Part shown: positions 49,517 through 62,115 of the stretch, one piece after another
Layout: the number at the start of each line of letters is the position of its first letter
How positions within the stretch are numbered: position 1 is the stretch's first letter
From: Paramecium octaurelia
Lineage: Eukaryota; Ciliophora; Oligohymenophorea; Peniculida; Parameciidae
Assembly: GCA_905182995.1 (NCBI GenBank)
Contig: CAJJDP010000028.1
Location: forward strand, 62,001 to 126,000
Length of the DNA: 64,000 nucleotides
Direction of reading: 5' to 3'
The notes under the pieces: model-generated
What the model saw: the letters and a program-made list of their open reading frames with translations, nothing else
What the model was told of the DNA's origin: nothing
The model's database searches: none
Program-made: the position numbers and the translations under genes

Positions 49517-50350
49517 TCATTCAAGTTATTCTCTTTCGTACAACTAAAAAGTATATAATAATATATTTACAGGTCTATCTTGATCCTCTTCATCATTATC
49601 ATCTTCTCCTTGATAATCTTCATCTTCTAATTCAACAATATCGTCGTCATCCTCATTAATAATTTCCTAGACATCAACATCATCTTCTTTGTTTTATTTC
49701 CTATCAAAATACTGCTTTCCACTTATCTTCTTCATCATTTCCTCTACTTGAGTAAAATTCTTTTCTCTCTTCTTAATATCATAAATCTCTTAATCGAACT
49801 TCTTCTTCCAAGCTGTAAAACTTTCAAGTGTAACAGGGGTATTTGTTGCAAATTTAGGCATGGGTGGAATATAGATATAGTTATCGTCAGGCTTTGAGTT
49901 TTATTGATCATATAATTCTTATAAGTACATTGATTGATCAAACACATAATCCTAATTTGTCAATTACATAAATACCCTCAATGCTTCAACAACTGCAAAG
50001 ACTATCGGTTGAGAATCTGCTTCTTTTTCATGATGATCAATTACTTGATCACAAACTTTTCTGGCTCTTATTAAATTATCCTAAGTGAAATTTCTACTCA
50101 ACCCTTAAATCTCAAAGTGAAATCTTTATGATTTTAATGGGTAATCATCTGGAAAGGCAATGAAAATTTTGCAATAGACTACATTGTCATGATAAAATTA
50201 ATCAGCTGGCACAAATGGGGCAACAATTACTTAAAATGAATAAGGATGCACATCTTTTAATTGCTCATAGTCTGATAAATAGATAGAAGATAATGCATTT
50301 AGTTCCTCTTTTTGGAAGTGATCACATTATTCATTATGAGTTTGGATCAT
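49517..50350 (-). CDS. RWD-domain protein (RWDD1/Gir2-like)
   Basis: 277 residues read straight through. The N-terminal RWD fold is clear: QKEELNALSSIYLSDYEQL, HPYSFQVIV, IFIAFPDDYPLKSQRF. Then follow AVVEALRVFM, FATNTPVTLESFTAWKKKFD and a strongly acidic C-terminus. RWDD1/Gir2 proteins bind DRG GTPases or the Gcn1 system and act near translation. A 27-nt segment at 49550-49576 (GTAAAT...TTTTAG) looks like an intron but is a multiple of three without a stop, so both forms are open; spliced, the protein would have 268 residues. Confidence 0.8.
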
Positions 50351-50427
50351 AATTAATTATTTTATTAAAATTCATACAATAATAGAATAGATAAGGGATA
50401 TTTTTAATGTACCAAATATATAAGAAA

Positions 50428-51395
50428 TCATGCCTTCTTCTTTAATTTAGCAGCTTATTTGGTGGCGATGTCGATCTTCTTTAAAGCATTAGCTCTTCTT
50501 TATTTAGCATTTAATCTCTTGGCTCTGTATTTGGTGTGATCTCTCTTGGGATTTTACTTAGCACCTCTCTTGACTCTGTCACTATTCTTTCTGATTTCAT
50601 CGTGAATCTTCTTGAACAATTCTTAAACTGATTTGACACCTGCCTATTTAAATTAATTTAATATATTACAGTCTTCAAGGTTTATTCCCAATTGTGGAAT
50701 TAGACATCAAACTTAGATCTACCATCTTTGTTTGTCTTCTTCTCCTTTTATAAGAGAGCCATGTATTTATCAACATGAACACCAAAGATTCTGTCTTTGT
50801 GAACATTGGCATCATATTTTTCTTTCTTGTCATTATCAACAGAGAATCCTGGGAATCTTCTGTTGTTGTGTGGGATGTGAATACCACCATCAGCAGCTCC
50901 CTTTAAGGCAGCGAATACTCTGTTACCAAGAGTTGATCTGACCAAACCAATATCAAGAACAGCAAAGAATGGTCTTCTTTCTGGGTTTTCCTTTTCAGCT
51001 ACATCATACAAGTTTCCATCAATGGTTTTATTGCCTTCGTAGAATTTATCCATCTTCAATGTCTTAAGTGTTCTTCTGGCCAATAATAAACCTGTGGCAT
51101 AGGCAGCAGCATAATTTGTCAAACCACTTGTCAAACCGAATCTCTTCAATTCAGTTGATTCAGCAGCAGCCACTACCTTGTCACCCTTCAATGTAGCATA
51201 AATGACTTAGCAGATGATCTTAGTATTTGTGTGTCTAACAACAAATCTGTATTTTGGGGAATTGTATTTATCCTTGTCTTAGACTATCAATCTGCTTCTT
51301 GCATAATAGTCAGTCTTTCCTTCTCTTCGTCTTCTGAATTTAGTTTAGAATCTTTTGAAATATGGTGTTCCTTTAACAAGCTTAACAAATGCCAT
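50428..51395 (-). CDS. RPL5: Ribosomal protein L5 (uL18)
   Basis: 60S protein that carries 5S rRNA into the large subunit. 313 residues, usual length. Family sequence throughout: MAFVKLVKGTPYFKRFQTKF at the start, RRREGKTDYYARSRLI, KYNSPKYRFVVRHTN, GLTNYAAAYATGLLLARR, FFAVLDIGLVRSTLGNRVF, ALKGAADGGIHIPHN, RFPGF, and a basic C-terminus ending AAKLKKKA. One 26-nt intron at 50644-50669 near the 3' end. Codon use is noticeably less AT-biased than in neighbours, as expected for a highly expressed gene. Confidence 0.97.
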
Positions 51396-51420
51396 TAATT
51401 ATTAAAAAGATTTGAATTTT

Positions 51421-51624
51421 TCATAAATTATACTCAAACACTTATATATATATTTGCAATAACCAAAGCCCTTACTTCATAAAATCTAACCATTCCTATA
51501 ATTCCTCACTGTTCCACCTACTATAATAATTTGGCAGTTCTCCAATACCAAATGTAATTTATTCTAAAAAATGAGGATGGAACTTAAGAATCTAATAAAT
51601 CTTACACTCAAAAGTTATATACAT
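51421..51624 (-). CDS. Possible short protein upstream of RPL5
   Basis: A 67-residue frame (MYITFECKIYQILKFHPHFL, then WNSEELQEWLDFMKQGL) on the same strand, 25 bp before the RPL5 start. The Trp- and Glu-rich middle looks protein-like. It could equally be the RPL5 upstream region read by chance. Confidence 0.3.
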
Positions 51625-52098
51625 AGTTATTGTCTTATATATTGTAACTAATATTGATATATAGATACTTAAATATTAATTTTCAATATTAATATTAAAA
51701 AAGAACCTTAAAAATAGAATAATTCATAAATTTTCAAAACTACCCACTGAATGATATTATTTATAAGTAAATGAATTTATAAAATTATAAGCAATACGAT
51801 ATTCATAATTAATGATTAGTAATGCCTACAGTTTTTAAAAATTAAATAGATATAAATAAATTAGATTTAGCAATTAATAGAATAGATATCTAAGGCCTAG
51901 AATATTTTTAATTGATAGAAAACAGCATGGTAAACAATTTTGGCTGTCTATTTAATAATTAAGAATAACTAACTTTGTATTTTTCCATCGCAAAACCTTG
52001 AGAGGATAAACATATATAAAATGTTATTTGGATATATTAAACCACCAGTATATTGATTATCTTTAACATTTATAATTAATTATTATCACAGAAAATTC
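51625..52098. other. AT-rich intergenic interval
   Basis: Nothing recognised on either strand; composition is strongly AT. Confidence 0.5.
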
Positions 52099-54564
52099 TC
52101 AAAGTTATGAAGCATCTTCTTCAGTATTTATCTCTTTTTAATCATTTTATGATCCTTATTCATATTCTTCATTTTATTATAATCCATCATTCTCTTTTTA
52201 TTGTTATTCACCTTATCCTTATAATTACTCAAACTAGTATAATTCTTGAGACTCATTATTTTTTATGTTTTAATCTGAAGAATCATAAGCAATTTGAGTA
52301 GTCTCATCATTAAATTCATTTTTTTCTGCATTTTCATTGATAGTGATTTAACTAACTTGTTCATTTAATTTTGCATCTGATTCCTTTTCTAATTATTCCT
52401 TCTAGATTTCCTCCTATTTTTTGATAAATTCTTATTTCTCTTGTCTCAACTATTTCAAGATCTCTGGTTCTTCTTAAACTTATCTTTGTGGAATTTCATC
52501 ATCATCAATTTCTTCTAACTAAGGTTCCTAATTAATCACTTCTGAACTAGGCTGTAGATTTTCTTATTCTTTTGATTCTGTCTCATTGACTTGGACTTCC
52601 AAAGTTGGTTTATATTTTACAAGTGATTTAATAATCTTGTCATTTGATAGCTAATTAAAAACTTCTAATAATTATGGATTTCCTTGTTGTTTTCCTTTTA
52701 ATTTTAAGATAAATAGTTACCCTATATTTTGAAGTGATTCTCTATAGCCATGTATAACATATATCTGACACTCTAAACTTTGTCCTATGCTAATTCTAGT
52801 AAGGGTTTTAGAAGATGCTATTAAAAGATGGCATCCTCAAATTACATGATTTTAGAACACATCTAAATAAATCTATATATTATAGGAAATTGTACGATTA
52901 TCTTTGATAAAACACCGATGACTTTTAAAAACCTATCATGCTTTCAATAATGAAGGTTTGATATTATTCTGACAATGGTGAATCTTTGATACCTTAAAAA
53001 AATGCATATATTTTAGAGGATGCTATTTTTCTAACTTATGCCACATTGTCAGTACAAAGCTTAAAAGCAATAGGGAGAATCATTCTAAATATGATTTCTG
53101 CAGGAAAGATGAGAGCCATCTCATCTAATTGATTTGCTATTGATTCTCTGATTCTCCACTTTTTTAAATCCCTCTAAATGAAAAAAAATATTTCTAAAAA
53201 TGCCTCCTTCTTTTCATCTGAAAATATTTTCAAAAATTATGACAAATTCTTAACACAACCCATTAACACATTATCATTTGGTTCTTTTACAAAAATGGTC
53301 TCTAAAATAGGAAACAAATCTATTTCGGCTTTCTCTGCTCCTATGATTTTGGCAACTTCATGTAGACTAGCTGCCAAAGTCTTACAGATTCTTTCATTCT
53401 TTTATTTCCATAGATGATTAAATAATTTATGCAATTATTACCATCTTGCAACACCAACCGTTTATAACACTGCAGGAAAACCATATGCACAAGCAAACAT
53501 TACTTACTATTCAGGTAGCAATTCTCTTATATCTGAATCAGCCATCTTCAAATAATTTTCAATGAGTCTTGGTTCAATTTTGTCTTTTTCAATTGCTGCA
53601 ATAAATCTAGCCAAACATCTATATGCAACTCCCTTAACATATTTATTAGAATCGCTAAAAATGTAATTATCTCATTACTTTTAGAATTGTAATATTTAAG
53701 CTGTAAGATCAGCAATTTTTTAATTTTGAGATGATAATTCTACAATTTACAAAAAATGTTCCACACATGCAGTCTTTACTTTTGTATTAGTTTCTTTGCA
53801 TCTTTTCATGTAGAATGGGAACAGTTTTTTATTAAAAAAGTCTTTACCCACTACTTTTGCAACCAAGGGCAATTGATTAACTGCCTCTTTTCTCACATCT
53901 TATTTTGAATCCTCTCCGAGAGACATTACTTCAAAAGCTATAAAAGACTCGCTTAATTGTATCCCAAACATTGATGAGAGCTTCCCCATTAATTACAATG
54001 CCACTATTCTATTATCTTAATTGAGATCATCATGGGCCATCTTTATTATGATTGGTAACAACTAATTTCCTTTCTCATCTCCTTACAAATGAAGAGCAAT
54101 CTTTGTCAACTATTAACCTGCCAACTCTTTGATTTTCAAAATGCTATTCAACAAGAAAAAGCTCAAAATTTGTATGACCGGCTACTGAGCTTATAAAGAT
54201 GCCTCATATATCAAATTAAGTTATTCTATAAACATTATTTAAAATCTTTCATCTTCATTTTTCTAAATTAAATATTACAACAATTTACATATTTTTCCAT
54301 AATCATTGGCAACTTATCAATTGATTTTTGTCCTAAATTTCTTACACAATAGCTAATATGCTTAGTATAGTTCTCCTTGTCTATGTTCGTCATCTTATGA
54401 ACATTTAATAATTTATTAAGAAGCTAATCTTAATCATCATCTAAGACAAATGAATGTATATCGCCTTGCTTTTGATTTAGGAAAAATGCCTCTTCTTTCA
54501 ATATTTAATTCATTATGGACCTGTCATCTGATTTCAGTTTGGGAGAAATTTTAATGTTATACAT
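52099..54564 (-). CDS. HEAT-repeat protein, PP4R1-like phosphatase regulatory subunit
   Basis: PP4R1 is a regulatory subunit of protein phosphatase 4, related to PP2A scaffold A. The 788-residue product consists of HEAT repeats: VRKEAVNQLPLVAKVVG, VKTACVEHFLQIVEL, VKGVAYRCLARFIAAI, then the PP4R1-like FACAYGFPAVLQTVG and ICKTLAASLHEVAKIIG, WRIRESIANQLDEMA, VAQVRKIASSKIYAF and LKPLLELAQDKVQSVR. The C-terminal ~190 residues are acidic and Gln/Glu-rich. Introns: 54263-54288, 53655-53678, 52873-52895 and 52695-52720. A PP2A-A-type scaffold is the alternative. Confidence 0.82.
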
Positions 54565-54600
54565 ATTTTTTAAATTAATATTAATTTTTTAATGTTTGCA

Positions 54601-55474
54601 TCATTAACTTTTCTTCTTTGATATTGCCTTCTTCTAAATTTAAACCTTCCTTGTGTCTTGTCCCTCCTAAGATTTTTCATTTTGTTATTTAGAATTATCA
54701 GACTTCTTGCTTCTCTACTGCTTCGAAGGCACTTTTTATTATTTTTTTTAATTCTTTTTTGCACTTTTTGAATTTTATTTTTATTATTTGTCCTTTTCCC
54801 AATCTAATTGTTTGTAATACAAATTTATTTCATTTCTGAATTTACGGAATATAAATAAGGCAGCTCTTGCATCAACCTCAGAACTATGCTGTCCTTACTA
54901 AATATGTTGGCCCAAATACTTCAAACACATCTTTTTTAAACCCTCATATTATTTATAGTATTACTTGATCCTTCATCCAATTTTAAAAAATCCACCTTCA
55001 TCAAATCTCTGGTTTGGTAATCTTCCAAATTAAATTCCATTGCATCAAAATCACTTTTTAGGGTATGTCCAATGATGGTTTTATCTATAAATAGTTGCAT
55101 TTTCTACCCTTGAATAACAACTAAAGCTTCGATTTCTCAAAGTCATTGTAAACTGGTTTATCCTTAATTATTTGTGGTGTGATTCCAGAAATTCGTGTAA
55201 TGTAATTGATCACCTTGAATCTTGGTTTGTAGTATTGATCCAAAACAACATAGCCATTATAATTGACAACTGTTATTCTGGCCAGCATCTAAACGCTGGC
55301 TCCAATCTCATTCTCACATTCAACCATTTCACAATCTATAGCCAAAATTGATCCTGTTTGATTCTGACTCCCTGGAACAGGGAATCTAACATCGAAATTT
55401 TGCATAGCCTCTGTAATAGTTTATATTTTCTGCGTTTCCTACGCACCCTATTTTGGTTACACCTTATTGAACAT
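54601..55474 (-). CDS. REXO4-like DEDDh 3'-5' exonuclease
   Basis: RNA exonuclease of the REXO4/Rex4 type, acting in rRNA processing in other eukaryotes. 267 residues. Exo I is ILAIDCEMVE, followed by YITRISGITP, Exo II TIIGHTLKSDFDAM with RDLM, and Exo III HSSEVDARAALFIF with the DEDDh His and Asp. The C-terminus is basic and Lys/Gln-rich, fitting nucleolar location. Three introns, 55085-55107, 54971-54995 and 54943-54964, give one intact frame. The last two enclose a 6-nt exon. The stop lies 36 bp before the PP4R1-like start. Confidence 0.88.
54965..54970 (-). other. Predicted 6-nt microexon (codes Asp-Gln) in the REXO4-like gene
   Basis: GATCAA on the minus strand sits between a 25-nt GT-AG segment (54971-54995) and a 22-nt GT-AG segment (54943-54964). 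Removing both and keeping these six bases is the only combination I found that joins RDLMK to GLKKMCLKYLG in frame. Confidence 0.65.
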
Positions 55475-56574
55475 AATTAAAATCTGATAAAAATAATTAA
55501 GTTAGCAAGTATTTGATAAGTATAAAATCATTACTTTTTCTAATAAAATATCTATGTTATTAGATTTGTATCCATTGCCATAACTTTATTCGAAATGCTA
55601 TGATTCAATACAAATTTATCATCCCATATTGATATTGAATTTCTTTATCAAACATGATTGACAATTTGAATAAACTATAAAGCAAAATGAAGTCACCTTA
55701 ATCTTTCTAATCCATTTGCATGAAGCTATTTACATTAAATATTAGAAATTAGATTCAATATATTATTCAGTAAATTTGAAATAGAATTATTGATCAGACA
55801 TTAAAAAAACTGAAATTCTTACAGATCTTATAAACTATGATATCTTTATTAAATAAATATCTAATTAAGGTTTTTTAATAAGGTTAAAACTAGTTGGAAA
55901 GGGAAAGAATTACTTAGGTGTTTTGAAATATTTTAATCACATCATATTAGTATATAAATTGAATCAGAAAATGCAATTTAGTAACAATCATTTTAAATGT
56001 CATTTTCTACCAGACTAATAATAAAATATACCAAAAATTAACACGCACTGTTTAAACTGAATCTTTCTTTCACCTAAACTAAAAAGTTTTCGATTTTAAT
56101 TTTATAAAAATAGAATAGAATTTGCTTACCCTAAGTAAATTAATTATTTGATTAATTATTTCAATTAAGTTTATATTTAGTCTGCGATAATTTTTTCTAA
56201 TTTTAACTTATCAAACTACTCTATTAATAAAATATTTAATTTAACAGATGAACACTTTAAGTCATTACTCAAACAGTAGAATGTTTATATGCAATATAAA
56301 AATTTAAATTAGACTTGAAATTTCAATGGGAACTTGCTAATTTGAAATAAATATCCTCGATTCATTTGTTCTTTTTTGGCCTTTCGGCTTTAAGAATAAA
56401 TACTAATAGCAAAATACTCCTATCAAAATAATTTTAATATTTAATTCTTACCTAATTAAGATGTAATTGTATATGGTTGTATAATATATGTGAACAAATA
56501 AAACACTAATACATAAAACAAGATAAAAATTTGCAAATTTTGTAATAATTTTTTATAAATTATTTATCATAAAA
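55475..56574. other. AT-rich intergenic interval, about 1.1 kb
   Basis: Separates the divergent REXO4-like and RING-H2 genes. No frame with motif support was found on either strand. Confidence 0.5.
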
Positions 56575-57502
56575 ATGAACATGTAAAGAAAAAGCCATTC
56601 TCCTGAATTAAGAAAAGAGTTAGCATTAAAATTATTAAAAAATGAAAAGTATCCTTTTGTCTCCAAATAATCTTAATCCCCAGAAATAAAGATGACCAGA
56701 TCTACAGTGATTTAGAGGCGTAGGCCGTAGGATCACCCTGTCAATTCTCCAATTATTGAGGATTTGTTGAGAAAATGTAAACTCTTAGAGGAATTAGTTA
56801 AGAAGTCGAAAAAGGTAAAAGTTCTTATGGATAGGAGTAGATTATAGATGAGAAAGAAACTAAAATTTAACTCTTACTTCAATTACTTAAACAAAGAGAA
56901 AATTGTTGCAAAGAATTGTAAATGCAATCACACAAACTAATGGAAGAGAGACAAATTTTAATAGAACACATCACTCAATTGGAAAGCTAACTCAATTTTT
57001 AAGAGGAAGAGGAAGCATGTATTATTTATAAATCTAATGCACAAGATTCTCAAGATGGGTATCAACAACACATGACTAATTTAAATAATTTGAGACACTT
57101 CCTATATTAGATTCGCCATAGCAATGAAGACATTCCAGTTTTTGTTGATGTTGACAATCTGACTTACGAATAACTTCTCCAACTCGAAGATACAATAGGA
57201 TATGTTAATAGAGGTTTGAGCAAGGAACAAATAAAGACTATCCCTAAAGTAAGCTTTGATTAATGCAAAACAGATGAATAATTGTAAGTGAAATTGATAT
57301 TAATTTAAGATGCTCTATTTGTTAAATTGAGTTTGAGAGTACTGACAAATGCCGAGCTCTCCCGTGTTAACATCTCTATCACTCTAAATGCATTAAGTTA
57401 TGGCTGGGAAAAGAAAAGCATTGTCCGATATGCAAACAGGAGTTGGAAATTAAGATGCCAAACTAGTATCAAACTGAAGAGAAGGAAATGGTAGAACAAT
57501 GA
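56575..57502 (+). CDS. RING-H2 protein with central coiled coil (putative E3 ligase)
   Basis: 291 residues. The N-terminal ~80 are basic and disordered (MNMQRKSHSPELRKEL). A coiled coil of about 90 residues follows. The C-terminus is a RING-H2 of the RNF111/arkadia kind: LCSICQIEFESTDKCRALPC, HLYHSKCIKLWL, CPICKQELE. All eight zinc ligands are present. Introns: 56815-56840 and 57284-57309 (both 26 nt), the second immediately before the RING. It converges on the CNG channel gene with 90 bp between stops. Confidence 0.88.
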
Positions 57503-57592
57503 ATTAATATATTATATATCTTATTATGCACAATTTAATATAGTTATATATTCAATAATGAGATTTTAGCGATTAAAAAAAAATAAATAATA

Positions 57593-60196
57593 TCAGAGGT
57601 ACAATTATTTTTTTCTATTTTTCAAAAATTGTATATTTGTATTATAAGATGATGGAGTATGAGAATTCAGCATCCCATCTTGAGATAATAGAAAATCAGC
57701 TTAATGTTCCCTTGTTTCAGGTTAGAGAAAAGTAGTCATAGCCTTTTTGGTAATTCGATGATTATTTTAGTCTTACTGTTACTTGTCTTTGACGTGGTTC
57801 TCTTCATCTGAGCTTAATTGTTAAGCCTATTTAATGATATCCATTGGTAAAAATGTATTTTTTTTATCAAATTTTCTAGTTTAGGTTTCACTATTTAGAG
57901 TATTTGTTTTGATCAGTTTAGGAGATATTCTGCTTGGACTCCTTTCATCCATTTTATTGATGATGCCCTTTTACAATAGCACAGTTTTCAAGTAGGTCAT
58001 CCTCCTTTTTAGTTCATTTGAAGTCTATTACTCAGCATCTTTGATTGCTTTGTCTAAAATGCCTTTCTTGGTTTAGGCTTAGAACATTAAATTTCGTTTG
58101 AATTTTTCAAAGCCAAGTTTAATTTTAGTTTCGGTATTATTTTCAGTTAATTGTTATTCGGCCTTCTATTCCAAACCTTGTAAGTAAGCTTTGGTTTTAG
58201 TAAACTTGTCTTCATAATCTCTTTTCTTCCTTCTTGCATCCTCATGCACTTCCTCACCTATTTCTCTGAATTCTGAGAAGAATATTTTATAAAAGTTTGA
58301 CTTAGATAGTGACAAGAGTTCACATTACTTTTAGGCAATGGCAGTATATTTTCTTTGAGTTTCTTTAATTAGTTCAATTTCTCCAAAGTATTGTCCTACC
58401 TCTATTGTTACAAAGGGATGGTAATCGCATTCTTTTATACATAAGGAAACGCTGCCCTCACGAATAAAATAGATTTCGCTGGCATAATCTCCTTCGTTAT
58501 AAATAACATCCCCTTCTGGAATTCTAAGGATTGTTAACAATGGTCCAATGTAGGCTGTAAATCTTAAAGGTTTATGTTTAAAGAGATCGATTCCCAGAAA
58601 TACATTTTTATACATAGCTTATGATAATTCAGTCCTTAAGTTTTAAGGTAGAAGATGTAGAAATTCAACAACTTCATTCTAATTATTTTTGTATCCTTAC
58701 TTTAACACTTTACAAATCTTAGCATATAAAGTATTATCAATTTTATGATGCTTAGCAATTTCATTCAAAGTGTCAATTTTTTCCTTATATTTCAAATTCT
58801 AAGAATCCAATTACGTCAGCAATGAACTCACTGAACCGATAGTCACAGAGAAGAAGATCACTCCAATAATCATTATGATTATTGCAATCATCTATTCAGT
58901 ACTATTCGTAGCTGATATATCCCCATATCCAGTAGTTGCCATAGTCTAGAAGACCCAATACATACTCATGATATATCTTTCAAAGTTAGATTCATTTCCT
59001 ACATATTGGTCAATCCAAGTTTAAGTCTCAGATGAAATAGTTCCAACGAAATACCAAAAGCAAGAGAACAAATGACTTACTAGGATTACTGATAATAATG
59101 AGATAATCATAACCCTAATGTTTTACTATGATAACTAAACAGAATTACACTGATATTTGAAAATTGATTCAACATTTCTCCATATTTCTTCTTTTAAATG
59201 AAAAACTTTAGCATTCTGGACATCTTGATGAGCTTCACCATCTTGTATGCTTTTGGCAGTTTTGCAATTTTCTGAAAGCCAGTTGTATTGTAATCGTCAA
59301 CGACATAATCCATAGGCAAAACACATATCATGTCCAGTAGAAACCAACCAGTCAAATAATGTTTTATTATGATCTTTCTGTCCACAATCAACTCATCCTA
59401 ATCATCAACGTAAGCACTAAAGAAATTTATAACTATGTCTATCCCGTATAGGATATCTATTGTTATGTTAAAACCAAGCTAAACTGCTGATTCTGCTGTG
59501 TCGTCATTCTTAAAAGAGATTTCATAAGGAACTAAAAAGCAAACATATAATAATGCTATTATAATTAAAATATCCCATAACAATTTTATTGGGTCGTCAG
59601 GGAATACAATGTAAGAAAGATGGGCATAACTTCAATAAATAAACTTAATACCGTTTATCAAATCTATATCTTGTTTCATCCTCTACTAAATTTTATTCAG
59701 TTTCTTCAAAAAATGAATCATCTGATATTGAATCATTTTAATTAGATCCCGAATTGTCTCGAATTTCCTCTGGATACACTCTATTTCTCCTTATCGATTA
59801 TTATAGACTCTGTAAACTTAAAACTATACTATTTATTAACTACCTTTATAATCTGCTGGGTCTAATTCCTTTACTCCTTGGTAAAGAAGCATGACTGATA
59901 TAAGTTCCTTATTTCAAAATGCTTCTCACTTGAGGGATTATTTCTTCCTAAAAATCTTGAGGAGTTTTGCTGGACCGTCCGTTGCCACTATTTATAGCTT
60001 GACTGCCACTATGATTGGTTTTATTTTTCACTGTCTTTTAATCTGATGGGCTAGAACTCGATGGTCGTTATTTAATCTGATGATTTCCTGTTGCATCTTT
60101 GTCTGAATCTATGCTACGACTTGATCTTTGTTTCTAGGGTTATTATTATTCCTCATCCATTTCTTAAATTAGTTATAATTGTTCTGGGTTCTTCAT
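57593..60196 (-). CDS. Cyclic-nucleotide-gated-type (HCN/EAG/CNG superfamily) potassium channel
   Basis: 843 residues. After a disordered N-terminus of ~190 residues come S1 (LLWDILIIIALLYVCFLV), S2 (ITIDILYGIDIVINFFSAY), S3 (TGWFLLDMICVLPMDYV), S4 (KLPKAYKMVKLIKMSRMLK, with fewer charges than usual and Lys only), S5 (IISLLSVILVSHLFSCFWYF), the pore with the K+ filter TTGYGD, S6 (IIIMIIGVIFFSVTIGSV), a C-linker and a CNBD (IPEGDVIYNEGDYASEIYFI, GQYFGEIELI). The cassette lacks the usual RxA/S (reads ETQRKYTA). A coiled, Gln-rich tail follows. Introns: 59817-59843, 59630-59651 and 59126-59148. Confidence 0.93.
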
Positions 60197-60332
60197 TTTA
60201 TTTATTAATATTCTACCATTATATGCAATGATTAATTACTTGACAACTAAGGGTTGATATCTTAATTATTAGGAGTTTGGCTCTGTGTTTATAAGCTAAC
60301 ATGATCTTAGTTCATTAATTTAATTAAATTAT

Positions 60333-60578
60333 ATGGTTCAACTCACATTAATCAATTAGATTGGAACACATACTTCTACAATCCCTCCAGTTATCTATTT
60401 GAATCCTGCCATTGAAACAAATCAAACAACTTTAAACTCTTAAAGACAACATTTTTATAATAATAATTCAAATTTTTAAATTTCTATAGACTATTGCATA
60501 CTAAATATACTCAATCGCTAAATATTCTATATGTAATTTCATATTGATAGCTTTATTGGGCTATTGCTGAAATAGTGA
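60333..60578 (+). CDS. Possible short gene, unsupported by homology
   Basis: An 81-residue frame beginning MVQLTLINQIGTHTSTIPPV whose first half has more balanced composition than its surroundings. It is divergent from the channel gene by 136 bp. No family is recognised. Confidence 0.3.
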
Positions 60579-61315
60579 CAAAACTAACGTAAATTAAATA
60601 ATTAAAATAAACACACTTAAAAGTTATCTTTAATATGATCATTAAAAATAATATTATTCGGAACGATTATAGGATGAATAAAGACTAAACTTTATTTGCA
60701 TTTATTTTTAAATTAAACAGCATCTTTTTATAATTTGAAATATTTCAATTTCAGAAGTATAAATAGTTTTCTTTCCATCATATAATAAAATAAAATAAAA
60801 TTCATTTATTTTATATGGAGGATACATATAAAATTATATTAAACCGTAATATTTAAGACATTTCCAATTGGAATTCCATATAAGTATATTTCCTTTGAAA
60901 CTTGTATTTCTAAAAATCTATTAACCAAGAAGTGTAATTAAATTCCAAAACAAAGAATAATCTCACCATTTAAAAAAGTAATAAAATTAATACATTATTA
61001 ATAGTTTAATTCTTTGACCATTATTGCGACATGATAATTATTTGTATATTGCTTAAAATATGGAGAAGAGTATAAGTTAGTAGATTTATTAATATAGAGC
61101 TAATAATATTCAACAAATTTGATGAATTCTTTTTCAATTCATAATGTTTATAAATTATAAGTCTAATGCAATTTTATATATAAAATTAATGTGGGTTGAT
61201 TTATTGTTATTTACTACATTACATCAAATTTTATTAACTCCTAGATTATTTTGAAAGAAATTTATTTGATAATTGAAATTTAATTTTTAATTAATAAATA
61301 TACGATAAATTCATA
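60579..61315. other. AT-rich intergenic interval
   Basis: Extremely AT-rich; nothing recognised. Confidence 0.5.
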
Positions 61316-62059
61316 ATGATTTAAGAGTCTATTGATGAATCCCTTGAAAGATTGTAATAGATCATTTATTATCGTTATTAGTAGAAGAGATAGATAAAAT
61401 ATTCGGGATAAAATGGCAGAAAGAAATTAATTATATTAGAAAGCATCCTAAAATTATTTATCAAGTTTGCAAAGAGAAGTCGAAACTATAAAAAGAACCA
61501 GGTATTCGGTTTTGCAATAGTAATAGACCTTTGGCCGAAACAAGAAATTAAGAGTTTAGAGAATAAATAGCAAGTTTATTTAAGAGATATGAGGATGGAA
61601 GTGTCAGATTAAAATAAGCAATTCAAAAAACTAATATTGAAAAAATTAATTATAATGAGTATTTAATTAAGGTGTATCCAAATTATTTTACAGATGAAAA
61701 AAAAAAACTCAGGGAAGAAAATTAACGACTTATGCAATAATTATAAGTAATATTTAAATTAAATATAATAGGGATTTAGATAATAAGTTAGCAATGTTCC
61801 ATTGCAAGAATTGCAGAATTTGGAAAATGAATAATACGATTATAATGATTAATAAAAATTTGATCAATATTTAGGATAAGATTATTAGGAATAGGATTAC
61901 TAAAATTAATAATATCATTTTTAAGAATAATAAAGATAATAGTTTCAATAGCCTCAAGGACTTTAAAATTAATCAGGCTAATCAAAATTAAATCTAACAA
62001 AGCAATAAGAATAAGATTTTTTATCGGAGTACTTAATGCCTCAACAAGGGAAAAAATGA
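61316..62059 (+). CDS. Coiled-coil protein with Gln/Asn/Tyr-rich C-terminus
   Basis: 221 residues. The first ~130 are coiled coil (MIQESIDESLERFRRDRQN, AETRNQEFREQIASLFKRY, TDEKKKLREENQRLMQQLQ). The rest is Gln/Tyr/Asp-rich low complexity. Three introns: 61354-61381, 61502-61526 and 61747-61771. An alternative unspliced frame also stays open to the same stop, but only the spliced form has regular heptads. Family unknown. Confidence 0.65.
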
Positions 62060-62115
62060 TTTAAATTATTATATTTCTAAAATATAATCTTATAATAAAC
62101 TAATTAATTTATAAT

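Noticed and set aside
52695-52790. A possible 17-nt intron and frame break in the PP4R1-like gene
   Set aside because: A normal 26-nt intron at 52695-52720, together with one at 52873-52895, gives an open frame and total length divisible by three.
54601-55474. REXO4-like gene as a pseudogene with two frame breaks
   Set aside because: Three short introns including a microexon give an intact 267-residue protein with all DEDDh motifs.
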